A DNA stretch of 64,000 nt from Pseudomonas fluorescens (GTDB lineage: Bacteria; Pseudomonadota; Gammaproteobacteria; Pseudomonadales; Pseudomonadaceae). Shown in pieces: positions 10,475 to 18,773 of this stretch (position 1 is the first letter of the stretch; every line of letters begins with the position of its first letter). A program made the position numbers and the translations under genes. Under the pieces are notes generated by a model. The model ran no database searches and was not told the DNA's origin. It saw only the letters and a list, made by a program, of their open reading frames with translations. Where the stretch lies: the NCBI RefSeq assembly GCF_001307275.1, contig NZ_CP012831.1, positions 6,006,501-6,070,500 of the forward strand, read 5' to 3'.

Positions 10475-11989
10475 ATGACTCCCAGATTTTTCTCGAGCGT
10501 CTCGAAGGTTGGCCAGCGCTACGCCGGATGGACGGTGGCGGTGCTGTTCGGCGCCTCTGTATCGGCGGTAGCGGCGGATGATCCGTCCAGGCCGGCCGGG
10601 CCCAATCCCTTCTTCGTCGCGGCTTCGGCCTATTCGAAAATCATGTGTTCGGGCGTCTTCGTCTCGGGGCTGAACGAAAACCAGATCCGCTTGCAAGACC
10701 TGGCGACCATGCCCCCCTTTACAGTTGAAATCGACCGCGAGCGCCACACGGTTTCGACCCTGATGCGCTCGGGGAAGCGAGTGAGCCAATACCGTGAAGG
10801 GTTAGGTTGTACCCTGGATAACACGCCGTCGCCGCTGCTCGAACGCACGACCTCGCCGAAGTCCTATCCCCAAGTGCTCGAGTCCAGTGCGGCGCATCCG
10901 GCGGCATTGCCGGTGGAGGCGCACCCGCAACTCAAGGACATTTTGGAGCGTGCCTTCATGGAGGATGATTCGGCCCTGCTCAAGAGCACGCGCGCCGTAC
11001 TGGTGATCCATCATGGCAAGGTCATTGGCGAGCAGTATGCCGAGGGCGTGACGGCGGACACGCCGTTGCCTGGCTATTCGATGGTCAAGGGTGTCGCCAA
11101 CCTCATGACAGGGCTATTGGTACAGCGTGGCTGGTTGACGCCGCAGAGCACCGATCTACGACCGGAGTGGGGGACAGAGCCGAACGATGCACGCAAGGGC
11201 ATTTCGGTCGATCAGCTGTTGCGAATGACTTCAGGCCTCGACTGGGCGGAGGGGTATCTGGGCGAGATGTCCGATCTGATGGTCATGTTGACCTCCGCGC
11301 CCGACCCGGCTTCCTACGCGGCGCTCAAGCCGCTCGCGAAGCCGATGCTTCATGCCGATGCGGGTAAGTCGCTGCCCAATGCGGATGCCTTGGCCGCAGT
11401 GCTTGGCACTTCGGGCGCGCCTCGCTCGTTCGCCGAGCCGAAGACGGTACTGCCCGGGCAGGCATGGCGTTATTCGGGCGGCTCGTACGAGCTGCTGTCC
11501 GCCACACTTGCCAAGGCCCTGCGCGCACATGACGAAGATCCGCTGGTGTTTCCGTACCGCCAACTTTTCCAGCCGCTGGGGATGACCAGCGCAATCCTGG
11601 AGTCGGCGCCCAACGGCAACTACATGCTGTCTTCGTTCATGCTCGCCAGTCCCCGGGACTGGGGGCGGCTCGGCCTTTTCCTGTTGGATGAACATCGCGG
11701 CAAGCACCGCTCCGACGTGTCCCTGCCTCCACAGTGGCTCCAGGACAGTTTGCGTCCCACTGTCGCCCAGGATCTGCCTATTGGCACGGAGATCGGTTCC
11801 GGCTACTGGCTCAACTCGTTGGGCGATCACGTGCCCAAAGGGACATTTTACCTGGGCGGCTTCCAAGGGCAGTTCCTGGTAGTGGTGCCTGATCGCGATC
11901 TGATCGTGGTGCGGCTTGGCACGACGGCGTCCGATGGCAACTGGGTCATGCGCAGGCTGATGGACGACTTGATGCAAACAATCAACTGA
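10475..11989 (+). CDS. Exported serine hydrolase, class C beta-lactamase / S12 peptidase family
   Basis: The protein has about 504 residues with a signal peptide ending near SAVAADD. The catalytic SxxK is in YSMVKG, and a YSGGSYELL segment fits the second active-site Tyr motif. A late GGFQGQFLVVVPDRDL stretch is typical of the Beta-lactamase (PF00144) family, which includes 6-aminohexanoate-oligomer hydrolases, esterases and peptidases. A GTG at 10466 is nine bases upstream in frame, overlaps the cytochrome stop and has a good AAGGA, so it may be the real start. Within an NRPS operon an exported S12 enzyme recalls ClbP, the periplasmic peptidase that removes the colibactin prodrug cap. Cleavage of a leader from the peptide here is a hypothesis; unlike ClbP I see no C-terminal membrane helices. 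Confidence 0.82.
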   Translation: MTPRFFSSVSKVGQRYAGWTVAVLFGASVSAVAADDPSRPAGPNPFFVAASAYSKIMCSGVFVSGLNENQIRLQDLATMPPFTVEIDRERHTVSTLMRSGKRVSQYREGLGCTLDNTPSPLLERTTSPKSYPQVLESSAAHPAALPVEAHPQLKDILERAFMEDDSALLKSTRAVLVIHHGKVIGEQYAEGVTADTPLPGYSMVKGVANLMTGLLVQRGWLTPQSTDLRPEWGTEPNDARKGISVDQLLRMTSGLDWAEGYLGEMSDLMVMLTSAPDPASYAALKPLAKPMLHADAGKSLPNADALAAVLGTSGAPRSFAEPKTVLPGQAWRYSGGSYELLSATLAKALRAHDEDPLVFPYRQLFQPLGMTSAILESAPNGNYMLSSFMLASPRDWGRLGLFLLDEHRGKHRSDVSLPPQWLQDSLRPTVAQDLPIGTEIGSGYWLNSLGDHVPKGTFYLGGFQGQFLVVVPDRDLIVVRLGTTASDGNWVMRRLMDDLMQTIN

Positions 11990-12047
11990 GCGCCCTGACG
12001 GGGCCTTGGCGGCTACGACAACCTTTCCCTGTTGGAGAACCAATAAA

Positions 12048-12524
12048 ATGAAAAAACTGATCCCTGCTACGTTCTGGCTTCTCACCGCGCTGACCTGCGG
12101 ACAGGCCTGGGCTCAGGCCGAACCGAGCGGTGGGAGTGCGCCCCAGGCGAGCACCTCCGCCGGGCAGGTCGTATCGATCGTCAGCGTCTACGTCAATCCG
12201 ACGAAGCAGCAGGAATTCCAGAATTTCTACAAGCAGCAATATGCAGCCCAATCCAAGCATCTCGACGGTCTGATGGAGTCCTATTTACTGTTGCCTGCCA
12301 CTGGCGACACGTCGGCTCCCGTAAAGCACGTCACGGTCTGGCGTGATCGTGCTGCGTACGATGCCTTCCTGCAAAAGGTGACGAGCGGTGAACATCCGGT
12401 CGGCGCGAAGACGAACTATGGCTACGGCGAGGGCATGTACGTTCGTCGTCCGATTTATGAGCTGTATTTGGTGGAGCAGCACAAGGTGAATGCTCCCGTC
12501 GTAACCGATGCAGCGAAGAACTGA
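12048..12524 (+). CDS. Exported ABM-like (dimeric alpha/beta-barrel) protein
   Basis: This is a 158-residue protein with a clear signal peptide (MKK, hydrophobic core, AWAQA). The mature part (VVSIVSVYVNP, then a helix rich in Q and F, MESYLLLPATG, VTVWRDRAAYDAFL) fits the antibiotic biosynthesis monooxygenase / stress-responsive A/B-barrel fold. A GGAG lies about 10 bases before ATG 12048. Such domains are usually cytoplasmic, so an exported one is unusual. It is the third of three consecutive exported proteins placed between the two halves of the thiazole-forming module. A role in periplasmic oxidation or binding of the product is inferred. No cofactor residue can be assigned by eye. Confidence 0.65.
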   Translation: MKKLIPATFWLLTALTCGQAWAQAEPSGGSAPQASTSAGQVVSIVSVYVNPTKQQEFQNFYKQQYAAQSKHLDGLMESYLLLPATGDTSAPVKHVTVWRDRAAYDAFLQKVTSGEHPVGAKTNYGYGEGMYVRRPIYELYLVEQHKVNAPVVTDAAKN

Positions 12525-12530
12525 CAGCCC

Positions 12531-13511
12531 ATGACCCTTTCCCGAGAACTCGAGAATCAGGCTTTGCCCATTATCGATGCGGAGCCCGGCGGGCCACTGT
12601 CGACTGTCGAGCGGATTCGACGCATTGTCGAAACGGTGCTCGGGGTCGTGGTGCCTGATGTGGGTAGCAACATCATTGGTCTGGGTGCCAACTCGATGGA
12701 GTTGGTACGTATCATCAACCTGATCGAAGATGAAATGGGGTTGCGCCTGAAGTTCGAGGACGTGAGCTTCGAACCTTCGATCGCTGAGTTGGCAAAAAGT
12801 GTCGAGGCAACACGCGAATGCGAGGCGCACGAACCCGCACAGTACGCTGCCTCCCAGGCGGTGACTGAGACTGCGCACCTGGATTTACCTGCCGTCACGG
12901 GTATCCGCCACGACGCTGGCTGGCCCGTGGTGATGCTGGCTGAAGGTCTGTCGCCAGTCGAAATCGTGGGCGCCAGCGTACGCGCATTTGGCCACGAACC
13001 GCTGGCGCTGGCAGGCATTGCGCAATTGCTCGATGCCCTGAAGCTGCCGGAGCGAGGTGCGTCCGCACATGCAGGGTATGCCTCGGCAGGCGCACTCTAT
13101 CCAGTGCAAACCTACCTCTACGCAAAGGCTGGGAGGGTAGACGGTCTGCCGTGCGGGCTCTATTACTACCATCCGCTTCGCAGAGAGCTTTGGCTGCTGT
13201 CACCGGACCTGGTGTTCGACGAGTCGCTCTATGAGCCTCTTTTCAACGCACCGTTTTACCGTGACGCGGCTTTTGCCATTTACCTGGTGTCGCGTCCGGC
13301 AGCCATCAAACCTTCCTATGGCGACCGTGCACGCGACTACTGCCTGCTGGAGGCCGGCGCCATGGCACAGTTGCTGCGCATGCGTGCGCCATCCTGTGGC
13401 ATCGGCCTGTGCGCGATTGGCGATTTCGCGTTCGAGCCGGTTCGCAACTGGTTTGAACTCGACGATGACCAGGCCTGCCTGCATTCGCTGGTGGGAGGTT
13501 CCATCTCATGA
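12531..13511 (+). CDS. Carrier protein-oxidase (T-Ox) didomain, thiazoline oxidase
   Basis: This is a 326-residue two-domain protein. Residues 1-95 form a peptidyl carrier with the 4'-phosphopantetheine Ser55 in LGANS. Residues 125-326 form a nitroreductase/SagB-like FMN oxidase with SAGALYPVQTYLYAK and LLEAGAMAQLLRMRAPSCGIGL. Related Ox domains oxidise thiazolines or oxazolines to thiazoles or oxazoles on NRPS lines (BlmIII, EpoB, MtaD). The gene supplies exactly the T and Ox domains missing after the Cy-A(Cys) end of the first synthetase. The likely path is that the A domain loads Cys onto this carrier in trans, Cy condenses and cyclises it with the beta-alanyl chain, and Ox aromatises the ring. 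Its stop overlaps the next NRPS start (ATGA). Confidence 0.88.
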   Translation: MTLSRELENQALPIIDAEPGGPLSTVERIRRIVETVLGVVVPDVGSNIIGLGANSMELVRIINLIEDEMGLRLKFEDVSFEPSIAELAKSVEATRECEAHEPAQYAASQAVTETAHLDLPAVTGIRHDAGWPVVMLAEGLSPVEIVGASVRAFGHEPLALAGIAQLLDALKLPERGASAHAGYASAGALYPVQTYLYAKAGRVDGLPCGLYYYHPLRRELWLLSPDLVFDESLYEPLFNAPFYRDAAFAIYLVSRPAAIKPSYGDRARDYCLLEAGAMAQLLRMRAPSCGIGLCAIGDFAFEPVRNWFELDDDQACLHSLVGGSIS

Positions 13512-16500
13512 GCCCGGCGCGGGTGGGGCATCCGCTCTCGATGAACCAGCAATCGCTGTGGCGACATCAGCGGCTGTTTCCCGATGCCCAGACGTATGGA
13601 ATGCTGGGGATCGCGCGTACACGAACGCTGCCCGACCTCGAGGCCTTGCGGCGCGCTTATCGACGCCTGCTCGAGCGCCATGAGATTCTTCGTTGCCAGA
13701 TCGTCGAAGACGCGACGGGTAACGCACTAGCCCATCCGCTCGCATTGCAGGATTTGAGCGACGCCGAGCTATTACCGTTCGAGGATGCTTGCAATTGGTC
13801 GCATGCTCGACTGTCGGCCTTTATCGATGAGCGCTTCAGCTGTGCCCACCAGATTACCGCAGCGACGCTCTTTCACTGTGTCCTGCTGATCGCCAGTCGC
13901 GAGGCGGTTGATGCACTGGCGGCCGGCAGCGTCGGGTACGCGCCGGCCTCCACCCATGGCAACGCCGGGCAGACCGTCGGCCTGCTGGTCTTTACCGGGC
14001 ACCATCTGGTCATCGACTTTCTGTCGTTCCCGCTGCTGCTGCGCGAGTTGCACTCGCTCCATGCCGAGGAGGAGGGGGCACCGCTTGAGGCTCAGGATGC
14101 GTTCCTGGCCGATGCCAACGCCTGGTCGCTGGCAACGTCGCAACAGATGTTCATGACGAAAAAAGAGACGGGTATCGCTGCCTTCGTCGAGCGCATGGCT
14201 TCGCCACCGCAGCCGCTGTCATTTGGGGGGGACACCCTGCGCGCGTCCATGCCTGACACCGGGTCCCGGGAGCGTCGTTTCGTTCTGCCCGCGTCCGTCC
14301 GCGAGACGCTGCTGCGTTGCGCACGTGATCATGGGGTCACACCTTATGTGGTCATGCTGTCGCTGTTTCAGGTATGGCTGCATGTGAATTGCGCTGCAGC
14401 GGACATCAGCGTTGCGACGCCCATGCATGGACGGGAACGTCGCTTGTTCGGCCACACTGTCGGCTATTTTGCCAACGTGCTCCCGGTGCGCCAACGACTG
14501 GTCGCCGAGGACAGCTTTGCCGACCTGCTGCGGCGCAATCAGGCAGAGGTGCGCGAGGCTGTGCGGCTGGCCGCGGTGCCGTTCCAGGTGCTGCGTGAAC
14601 GGGCCCGGGTGCACGAGCTGCGTCCGGGACTGACCGCGCTCACCCAGGTCGCGTTCGTTTGGAACGTGATGCCTGCACCCGCCCACGACGCTTGGTTGCA
14701 GCTCTTGTTGGTCGAGCAGCGAGGCTCGCCGTACGAGCTTGCGTTGACGGTGTATGCCCAGGACGAAACCTGGACCTGTGGCCTGAAGCATGACCCAACC
14801 TGCGTGCCTGCGCATTTCGTCGACCGTTGCATTGAACAGTTGCCCACCTTTGCGGCGCGGCTCGCCGAGCTGCCGGCGGTGCCGCTTGGCACCCTGGGCT
14901 TCGTGCAGCCGCCTGCCTGGTGTTGTCCGGCGGGCATCGTGCCGCAACCCGCAGAAGATCTGGTCGAGCAAGCCTTGCTTCTACATGGGAGAGAGAGGGC
15001 GAGGGTGACAGCCGTACGGTATGCCGACCAGGCGCTCACGTATGCCGAACTTGAGGACACCACTCGGCGCATGGCGATCGAGCTGCTGCGCCTCATGCCA
15101 GGCGAGGGTCCCATAGGCATCCTCATGGAGCGGGGAATCGACACCGTACTGGCGATGGTGTCGGCTTTGCGAGCGGGTATTACCTTCGCACCGCTGCATC
15201 CCGACCAGGCACAATCCTGGTTGGTGGAGGCTTGTCAGGGCGCCGGCTTGCGCGGCGTGGTGTTTTCATCCTCCCAGGCCGAGGTGGCTGCCGGGCTACC
15301 GGTACCGGGTCTCCTCTATGCGCGTTGGTGCGAGAGGGCGCAGGGTGCACCACTTGGCCGGTTGTCTGTGGTCCATCCATTCGAGACCGCCTACCTGATC
15401 CACACATCCGGTTCTTCCGGCGCGCCCAAGGGCGTAGCCGTCTCGCGTGCGAGCCTGCATCACCTGATTGCGGCCAGCCGATTCATGTTTGCGGGCGAGG
15501 AGCAGCACTGGACCCTGGCGCACCACGCGAGTTTCGATTTCGCCATTTGGGAGGTGTTCGGTCCGCTGGTCCATGGTCACACGCTCACGGTACTTGATGA
15601 GCAGTGCATCGCGTCACCCAACGCATTGCACGAAACGATCATACGTAACGGCATTACGCACCTGGGGCTGACGCCAGCCGCTTGTCGCCTGTTGGCACCT
15701 TGGCTGGAGCGTCACGGCCTTGGACGCCTGCGCACGGTTTGTATCGGCGGCAGCGCGGTCGATCCGGCGCTGGCCAGTGCCTTTGCGGTACTGGGGTTGG
15801 AAACCTGGAGTTTCTATGGCCCAACTGAAGTGACGGTGTGGGCCACCTGTGCGCGTATTGGCGACGGCCGGCCGGGAGCGCGCATTGGCCAGCCCTTCGC
15901 GGGGCTGCGAGCCTATGTCCTTGACGACACGCTGCAATGGGTTCCGGAGCATTGTGTTGGCGAGCTGTACCTGGGTGGCCCGCAATTGGCAGGTTACTTG
16001 AAGCCGGGGCTCACGGCAGCGAGCTTTTTGCCTGATCCCTGGTTCGCCGGGGAGCGCATGTACCGCACGGGCGACCGGGTGCGCTACACGCACGCCCATG
16101 GACTTGAGTTCATCGGGCGCGCGGACCGGCAAGTGAAGCTCAACGGTTACCGGGTCGAGCTAGACGCCATCGCGCACGCACTGTCGGGGTGCGAGGGGAT
16201 CGAGCAACTGGCCTGCTTGCATCTGTCGGGACAAGGCCTCTGTGCCGCCTACACGACGGTCGATGGACAACCATTGCCGGGACTGCGGCTTGCGGCTTAC
16301 GCCCGTGAGGTGTTGCCGAAATACATGTTGCCGGTTCGCTTCGTTCACCGCGTCGCGTTTCCCCTCACGCGCAATCGCAAGCCTGACATGGATGCACTGA
16401 GTGCGGAACTGTCATCAGGCCTCGCGTCACGAGATCCGTCCCGGGGCTTGGATGAAGCTCGATGGATGAATGAAATCCTGATTGTGTTGTGCGCCGAGCT

Positions 16501-16774
16501 GAATGTGCCGCAGGTGCAGGCCGACAAGAATTTCCATGAACTGGGCGCCACTTCGATCATTCTGGCACGGCTGCATGCCCGTCTCTCGGCGCTCGCCGCC
16601 ACCGGGCCCGAACTGGTGGATCTTTACACCTTTCCAACTGCACGAAGCCTCGCCCGTTGGCTGGCGGAAGGGGAGAACACCCCGGCAGTGGGACCTAAGC
16701 ATGCGCCAGCCAAGTGGCAGGGGCGGCGTCCGCGTACGTTGCGCCACGGCCAGAATCTGCCAGGGAAGCCTTGA
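13508..16774 (+). CDS. NRPS module C-A-T
   Basis: This is a 1088-residue single module. The condensation domain (about 10-450) has HHLVIDF at H165/H166, in which the final Gly of HHxxxDG is Phe, and the usual VGYFANVLPVR. The adenylation domain (about 490-980) has the core motifs HTSGSSGAPKG, FDFAIWE, YGPTE and YRTGDR. Its ten-residue specificity line reads about DFWGCGFVWK, which I cannot match to a known substrate. The carrier has LGATS (Ser1016). There is no epimerase or thioesterase. It overlaps the T-Ox gene by four bases and should take the thiazole-bearing chain from it. The C-terminus is basic (RRPRTLRHGQ) and could be a docking tail. Confidence 0.9.
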   Translation: MSPARVGHPLSMNQQSLWRHQRLFPDAQTYGMLGIARTRTLPDLEALRRAYRRLLERHEILRCQIVEDATGNALAHPLALQDLSDAELLPFEDACNWSHARLSAFIDERFSCAHQITAATLFHCVLLIASREAVDALAAGSVGYAPASTHGNAGQTVGLLVFTGHHLVIDFLSFPLLLRELHSLHAEEEGAPLEAQDAFLADANAWSLATSQQMFMTKKETGIAAFVERMASPPQPLSFGGDTLRASMPDTGSRERRFVLPASVRETLLRCARDHGVTPYVVMLSLFQVWLHVNCAAADISVATPMHGRERRLFGHTVGYFANVLPVRQRLVAEDSFADLLRRNQAEVREAVRLAAVPFQVLRERARVHELRPGLTALTQVAFVWNVMPAPAHDAWLQLLLVEQRGSPYELALTVYAQDETWTCGLKHDPTCVPAHFVDRCIEQLPTFAARLAELPAVPLGTLGFVQPPAWCCPAGIVPQPAEDLVEQALLLHGRERARVTAVRYADQALTYAELEDTTRRMAIELLRLMPGEGPIGILMERGIDTVLAMVSALRAGITFAPLHPDQAQSWLVEACQGAGLRGVVFSSSQAEVAAGLPVPGLLYARWCERAQGAPLGRLSVVHPFETAYLIHTSGSSGAPKGVAVSRASLHHLIAASRFMFAGEEQHWTLAHHASFDFAIWEVFGPLVHGHTLTVLDEQCIASPNALHETIIRNGITHLGLTPAACRLLAPWLERHGLGRLRTVCIGGSAVDPALASAFAVLGLETWSFYGPTEVTVWATCARIGDGRPGARIGQPFAGLRAYVLDDTLQWVPEHCVGELYLGGPQLAGYLKPGLTAASFLPDPWFAGERMYRTGDRVRYTHAHGLEFIGRADRQVKLNGYRVELDAIAHALSGCEGIEQLACLHLSGQGLCAAYTTVDGQPLPGLRLAAYAREVLPKYMLPVRFVHRVAFPLTRNRKPDMDALSAELSSGLASRDPSRGLDEARWMNEILIVLCAELNVPQVQADKNFHELGATSIILARLHARLSALAATGPELVDLYTFPTARSLARWLAEGENTPAVGPKHAPAKWQGRRPRTLRHGQNLPGKP

Positions 16775-16777
16775 TCT

Positions 16778-18673
16778 ATGTGCGGATTCGTCGTTGCCTG
16801 CCATCACCAAGCACCTGTGCCCACTGTCACGCTGGACGCCGCCCTCGACACGCTGCGCCACCGTGGCCCTGATGGTCGCGCTTCGTGGTTGTCGGCGGAC
16901 GGCCTGTGCGGCATCGGTTTTCATCGTCTTGCGATGGTCGGCGCCCGCGAACAGACGCAGCCCTTCCACACGGATGACGTGCATGTCGTCGTCAATGGCG
17001 AGATCTACCAATACGCGGCGCAGCGCCAAAAACTGGAAGCTGCCGGCGCGTGCTTCGCCACCGACTCTGATTGCGAGGTTGTGGCGCACGGTTACCTGCA
17101 GCTGGGTATTGATTATGTTCGTGAGCTGAACGGGGAGTTCGCCGGCGTGATCTGGGACGCGCGGCGGCGCAAGCTGTTTGCCATCCGGGATCGCTGGGGC
17201 GTAAAGCCATTGTTCTATCGACTTTCGGACCAAGGCATTCACCTCGCTTCGGAGATAAAGGCGCTGATCGCGCTTGGCGCGCAGCCCCGCTGGGACCACG
17301 CGGCGCTGTTCCAGCATTTCTTCGCCTCGATCGGGCCAGCCCAGACGCTGTTCGAGGGCATTCACCAAGTGCCGCCGGGTCATGTGCTTGAATGGAGCAC
17401 GCAAGGCTATGGGGTCACACCGCTGCTGAGCGCGGTGGACGAGGCGCACGACGCGGCGCGGCAGCACCTCGCGTCTGCGCCGCGCGAATGGATGCCACGG
17501 CTGGTCGATGGCTTGCGCCATGCTGTGCAGGATCGCTTCCAGGGGGATGGCCCCGTGGCTTGCTACCTCAGTGGGGGCGTCGACTCGGCTACGGTGGCCG
17601 CACTGGCTGCACGTCATGGAAGAGAAGGGCTGAGTGCCTTCACCGTCGACTTCGGCGCCGGCACCGACGATGCAACGCAGGCCGCCGGTATTGCGGCCAG
17701 CCTGGGGCTGCGGCACGAAGTCGTCCCGGTCAGCGAGGCGCAACTGGTCGACCACTTCGCGGATGCGGTGCGCCATGCCGAGACCATCGGTTTCAACACC
17801 ATTGGCGCTGCACGCTGGATCCTGGGGCGGGTGTTGGCCAGTAGCGGCTATAAGGCAGTACTGGCGGGTGATGGCGCCGATGAGTTGTTCGCAGGATACA
17901 GCTTCTCAAGCGTCGAGCGGCTTTGTGCGCGCTCGCACAACCACGCTCGCCTGATGACCCAGGTGCTGGAGGGGGGGCGTCAGGGGTTGGCGGCCGAGCT
18001 GGGCCAGCCGCTGCCTCTTTTTGACATGGACCCCGATCGTTTTGGCGGCCAGGTGCCCTATCTGCTTGCCAGTTGGAACTACCAGCGCAGTGGGTTGCGC
18101 CCTCTTTTGCGCACGCAGTTCCTTGAAGCGTTTCGCCACTTCAATCCCTACGAGGTGCTCATGCAGCAAACGGGCGCGTCCGCAGCGTCTGGTCTGCGCC
18201 GATCGCTGCACCTGTGGCAGAAGTCGATGTTCGCGAACCACATCCTAGTGTCCGAGCGTTTCGATATGGCGCACGGTATCGAAACGCGCTACCCGTTTCT
18301 CGATAACCGGGTCACCGCTGTCGCGGCCATGCTGCCTGATGAGTGGCTTGTCGAGGGGGCTGAGAACAAGCGTTTTCTGCGTGAGGCCGTCGCGGCGTTG
18401 ACGCCCGAGGCGGCGCGTTGCGCAGCCAAGCGACCTTTCGAGGCCCCAGCGGTCTTCGCGCAGCCTGGCGACGGTCCGTTCCGACGCTACCTGCGGGAGG
18501 TGCTGCACGACAGTTCTGTGAAGCATTCGGGGATCTTCGATGTACAAGAGCTTCTGCGGCTCGAGGCGCGACTGCCGTCGCTGTCGGGGAAAATGGCGCA
18601 ACGCGTGGACAGCCTGCTGACGATGGCGCTGAGTTTTTTCGTATTGCAGCAATGCTTCGCGGTGACTGAGTGA
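16778..18673 (+). CDS. Asparagine-synthetase-like glutamine amidotransferase
   Basis: The protein has 631 residues. It begins MCGF, so Cys2 becomes the N-terminal nucleophile of the class II glutaminase domain, followed by RHRGPDG and VVNGEIYQ. The C-terminal ATP-pyrophosphatase domain has the PP-loop SGGVDS near residue 265 and a GDGADELFAGY segment. This is the AsnB architecture (glutamine + ATP + carboxylate giving amide), close to usual length or slightly longer. In biosynthetic clusters such enzymes amidate carboxylates of building blocks or the finished peptide, or close beta-lactams. Its place between two NRPS modules suggests it acts on the product or a precursor and not in housekeeping asparagine synthesis. 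The exact substrate is unknown. Confidence 0.88.
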   Translation: MCGFVVACHHQAPVPTVTLDAALDTLRHRGPDGRASWLSADGLCGIGFHRLAMVGAREQTQPFHTDDVHVVVNGEIYQYAAQRQKLEAAGACFATDSDCEVVAHGYLQLGIDYVRELNGEFAGVIWDARRRKLFAIRDRWGVKPLFYRLSDQGIHLASEIKALIALGAQPRWDHAALFQHFFASIGPAQTLFEGIHQVPPGHVLEWSTQGYGVTPLLSAVDEAHDAARQHLASAPREWMPRLVDGLRHAVQDRFQGDGPVACYLSGGVDSATVAALAARHGREGLSAFTVDFGAGTDDATQAAGIAASLGLRHEVVPVSEAQLVDHFADAVRHAETIGFNTIGAARWILGRVLASSGYKAVLAGDGADELFAGYSFSSVERLCARSHNHARLMTQVLEGGRQGLAAELGQPLPLFDMDPDRFGGQVPYLLASWNYQRSGLRPLLRTQFLEAFRHFNPYEVLMQQTGASAASGLRRSLHLWQKSMFANHILVSERFDMAHGIETRYPFLDNRVTAVAAMLPDEWLVEGAENKRFLREAVAALTPEAARCAAKRPFEAPAVFAQPGDGPFRRYLREVLHDSSVKHSGIFDVQELLRLEARLPSLSGKMAQRVDSLLTMALSFFVLQQCFAVTE

Positions 18674-18773
18674 ACACCGCGATGGCGATTTTCGACGTCC
18701 GTTTTCTCATCCTCAGGGTGGGGGAACCTTCAAACAAACAGGCGCATCAGCGCGACACGATGGGGATCAGATC

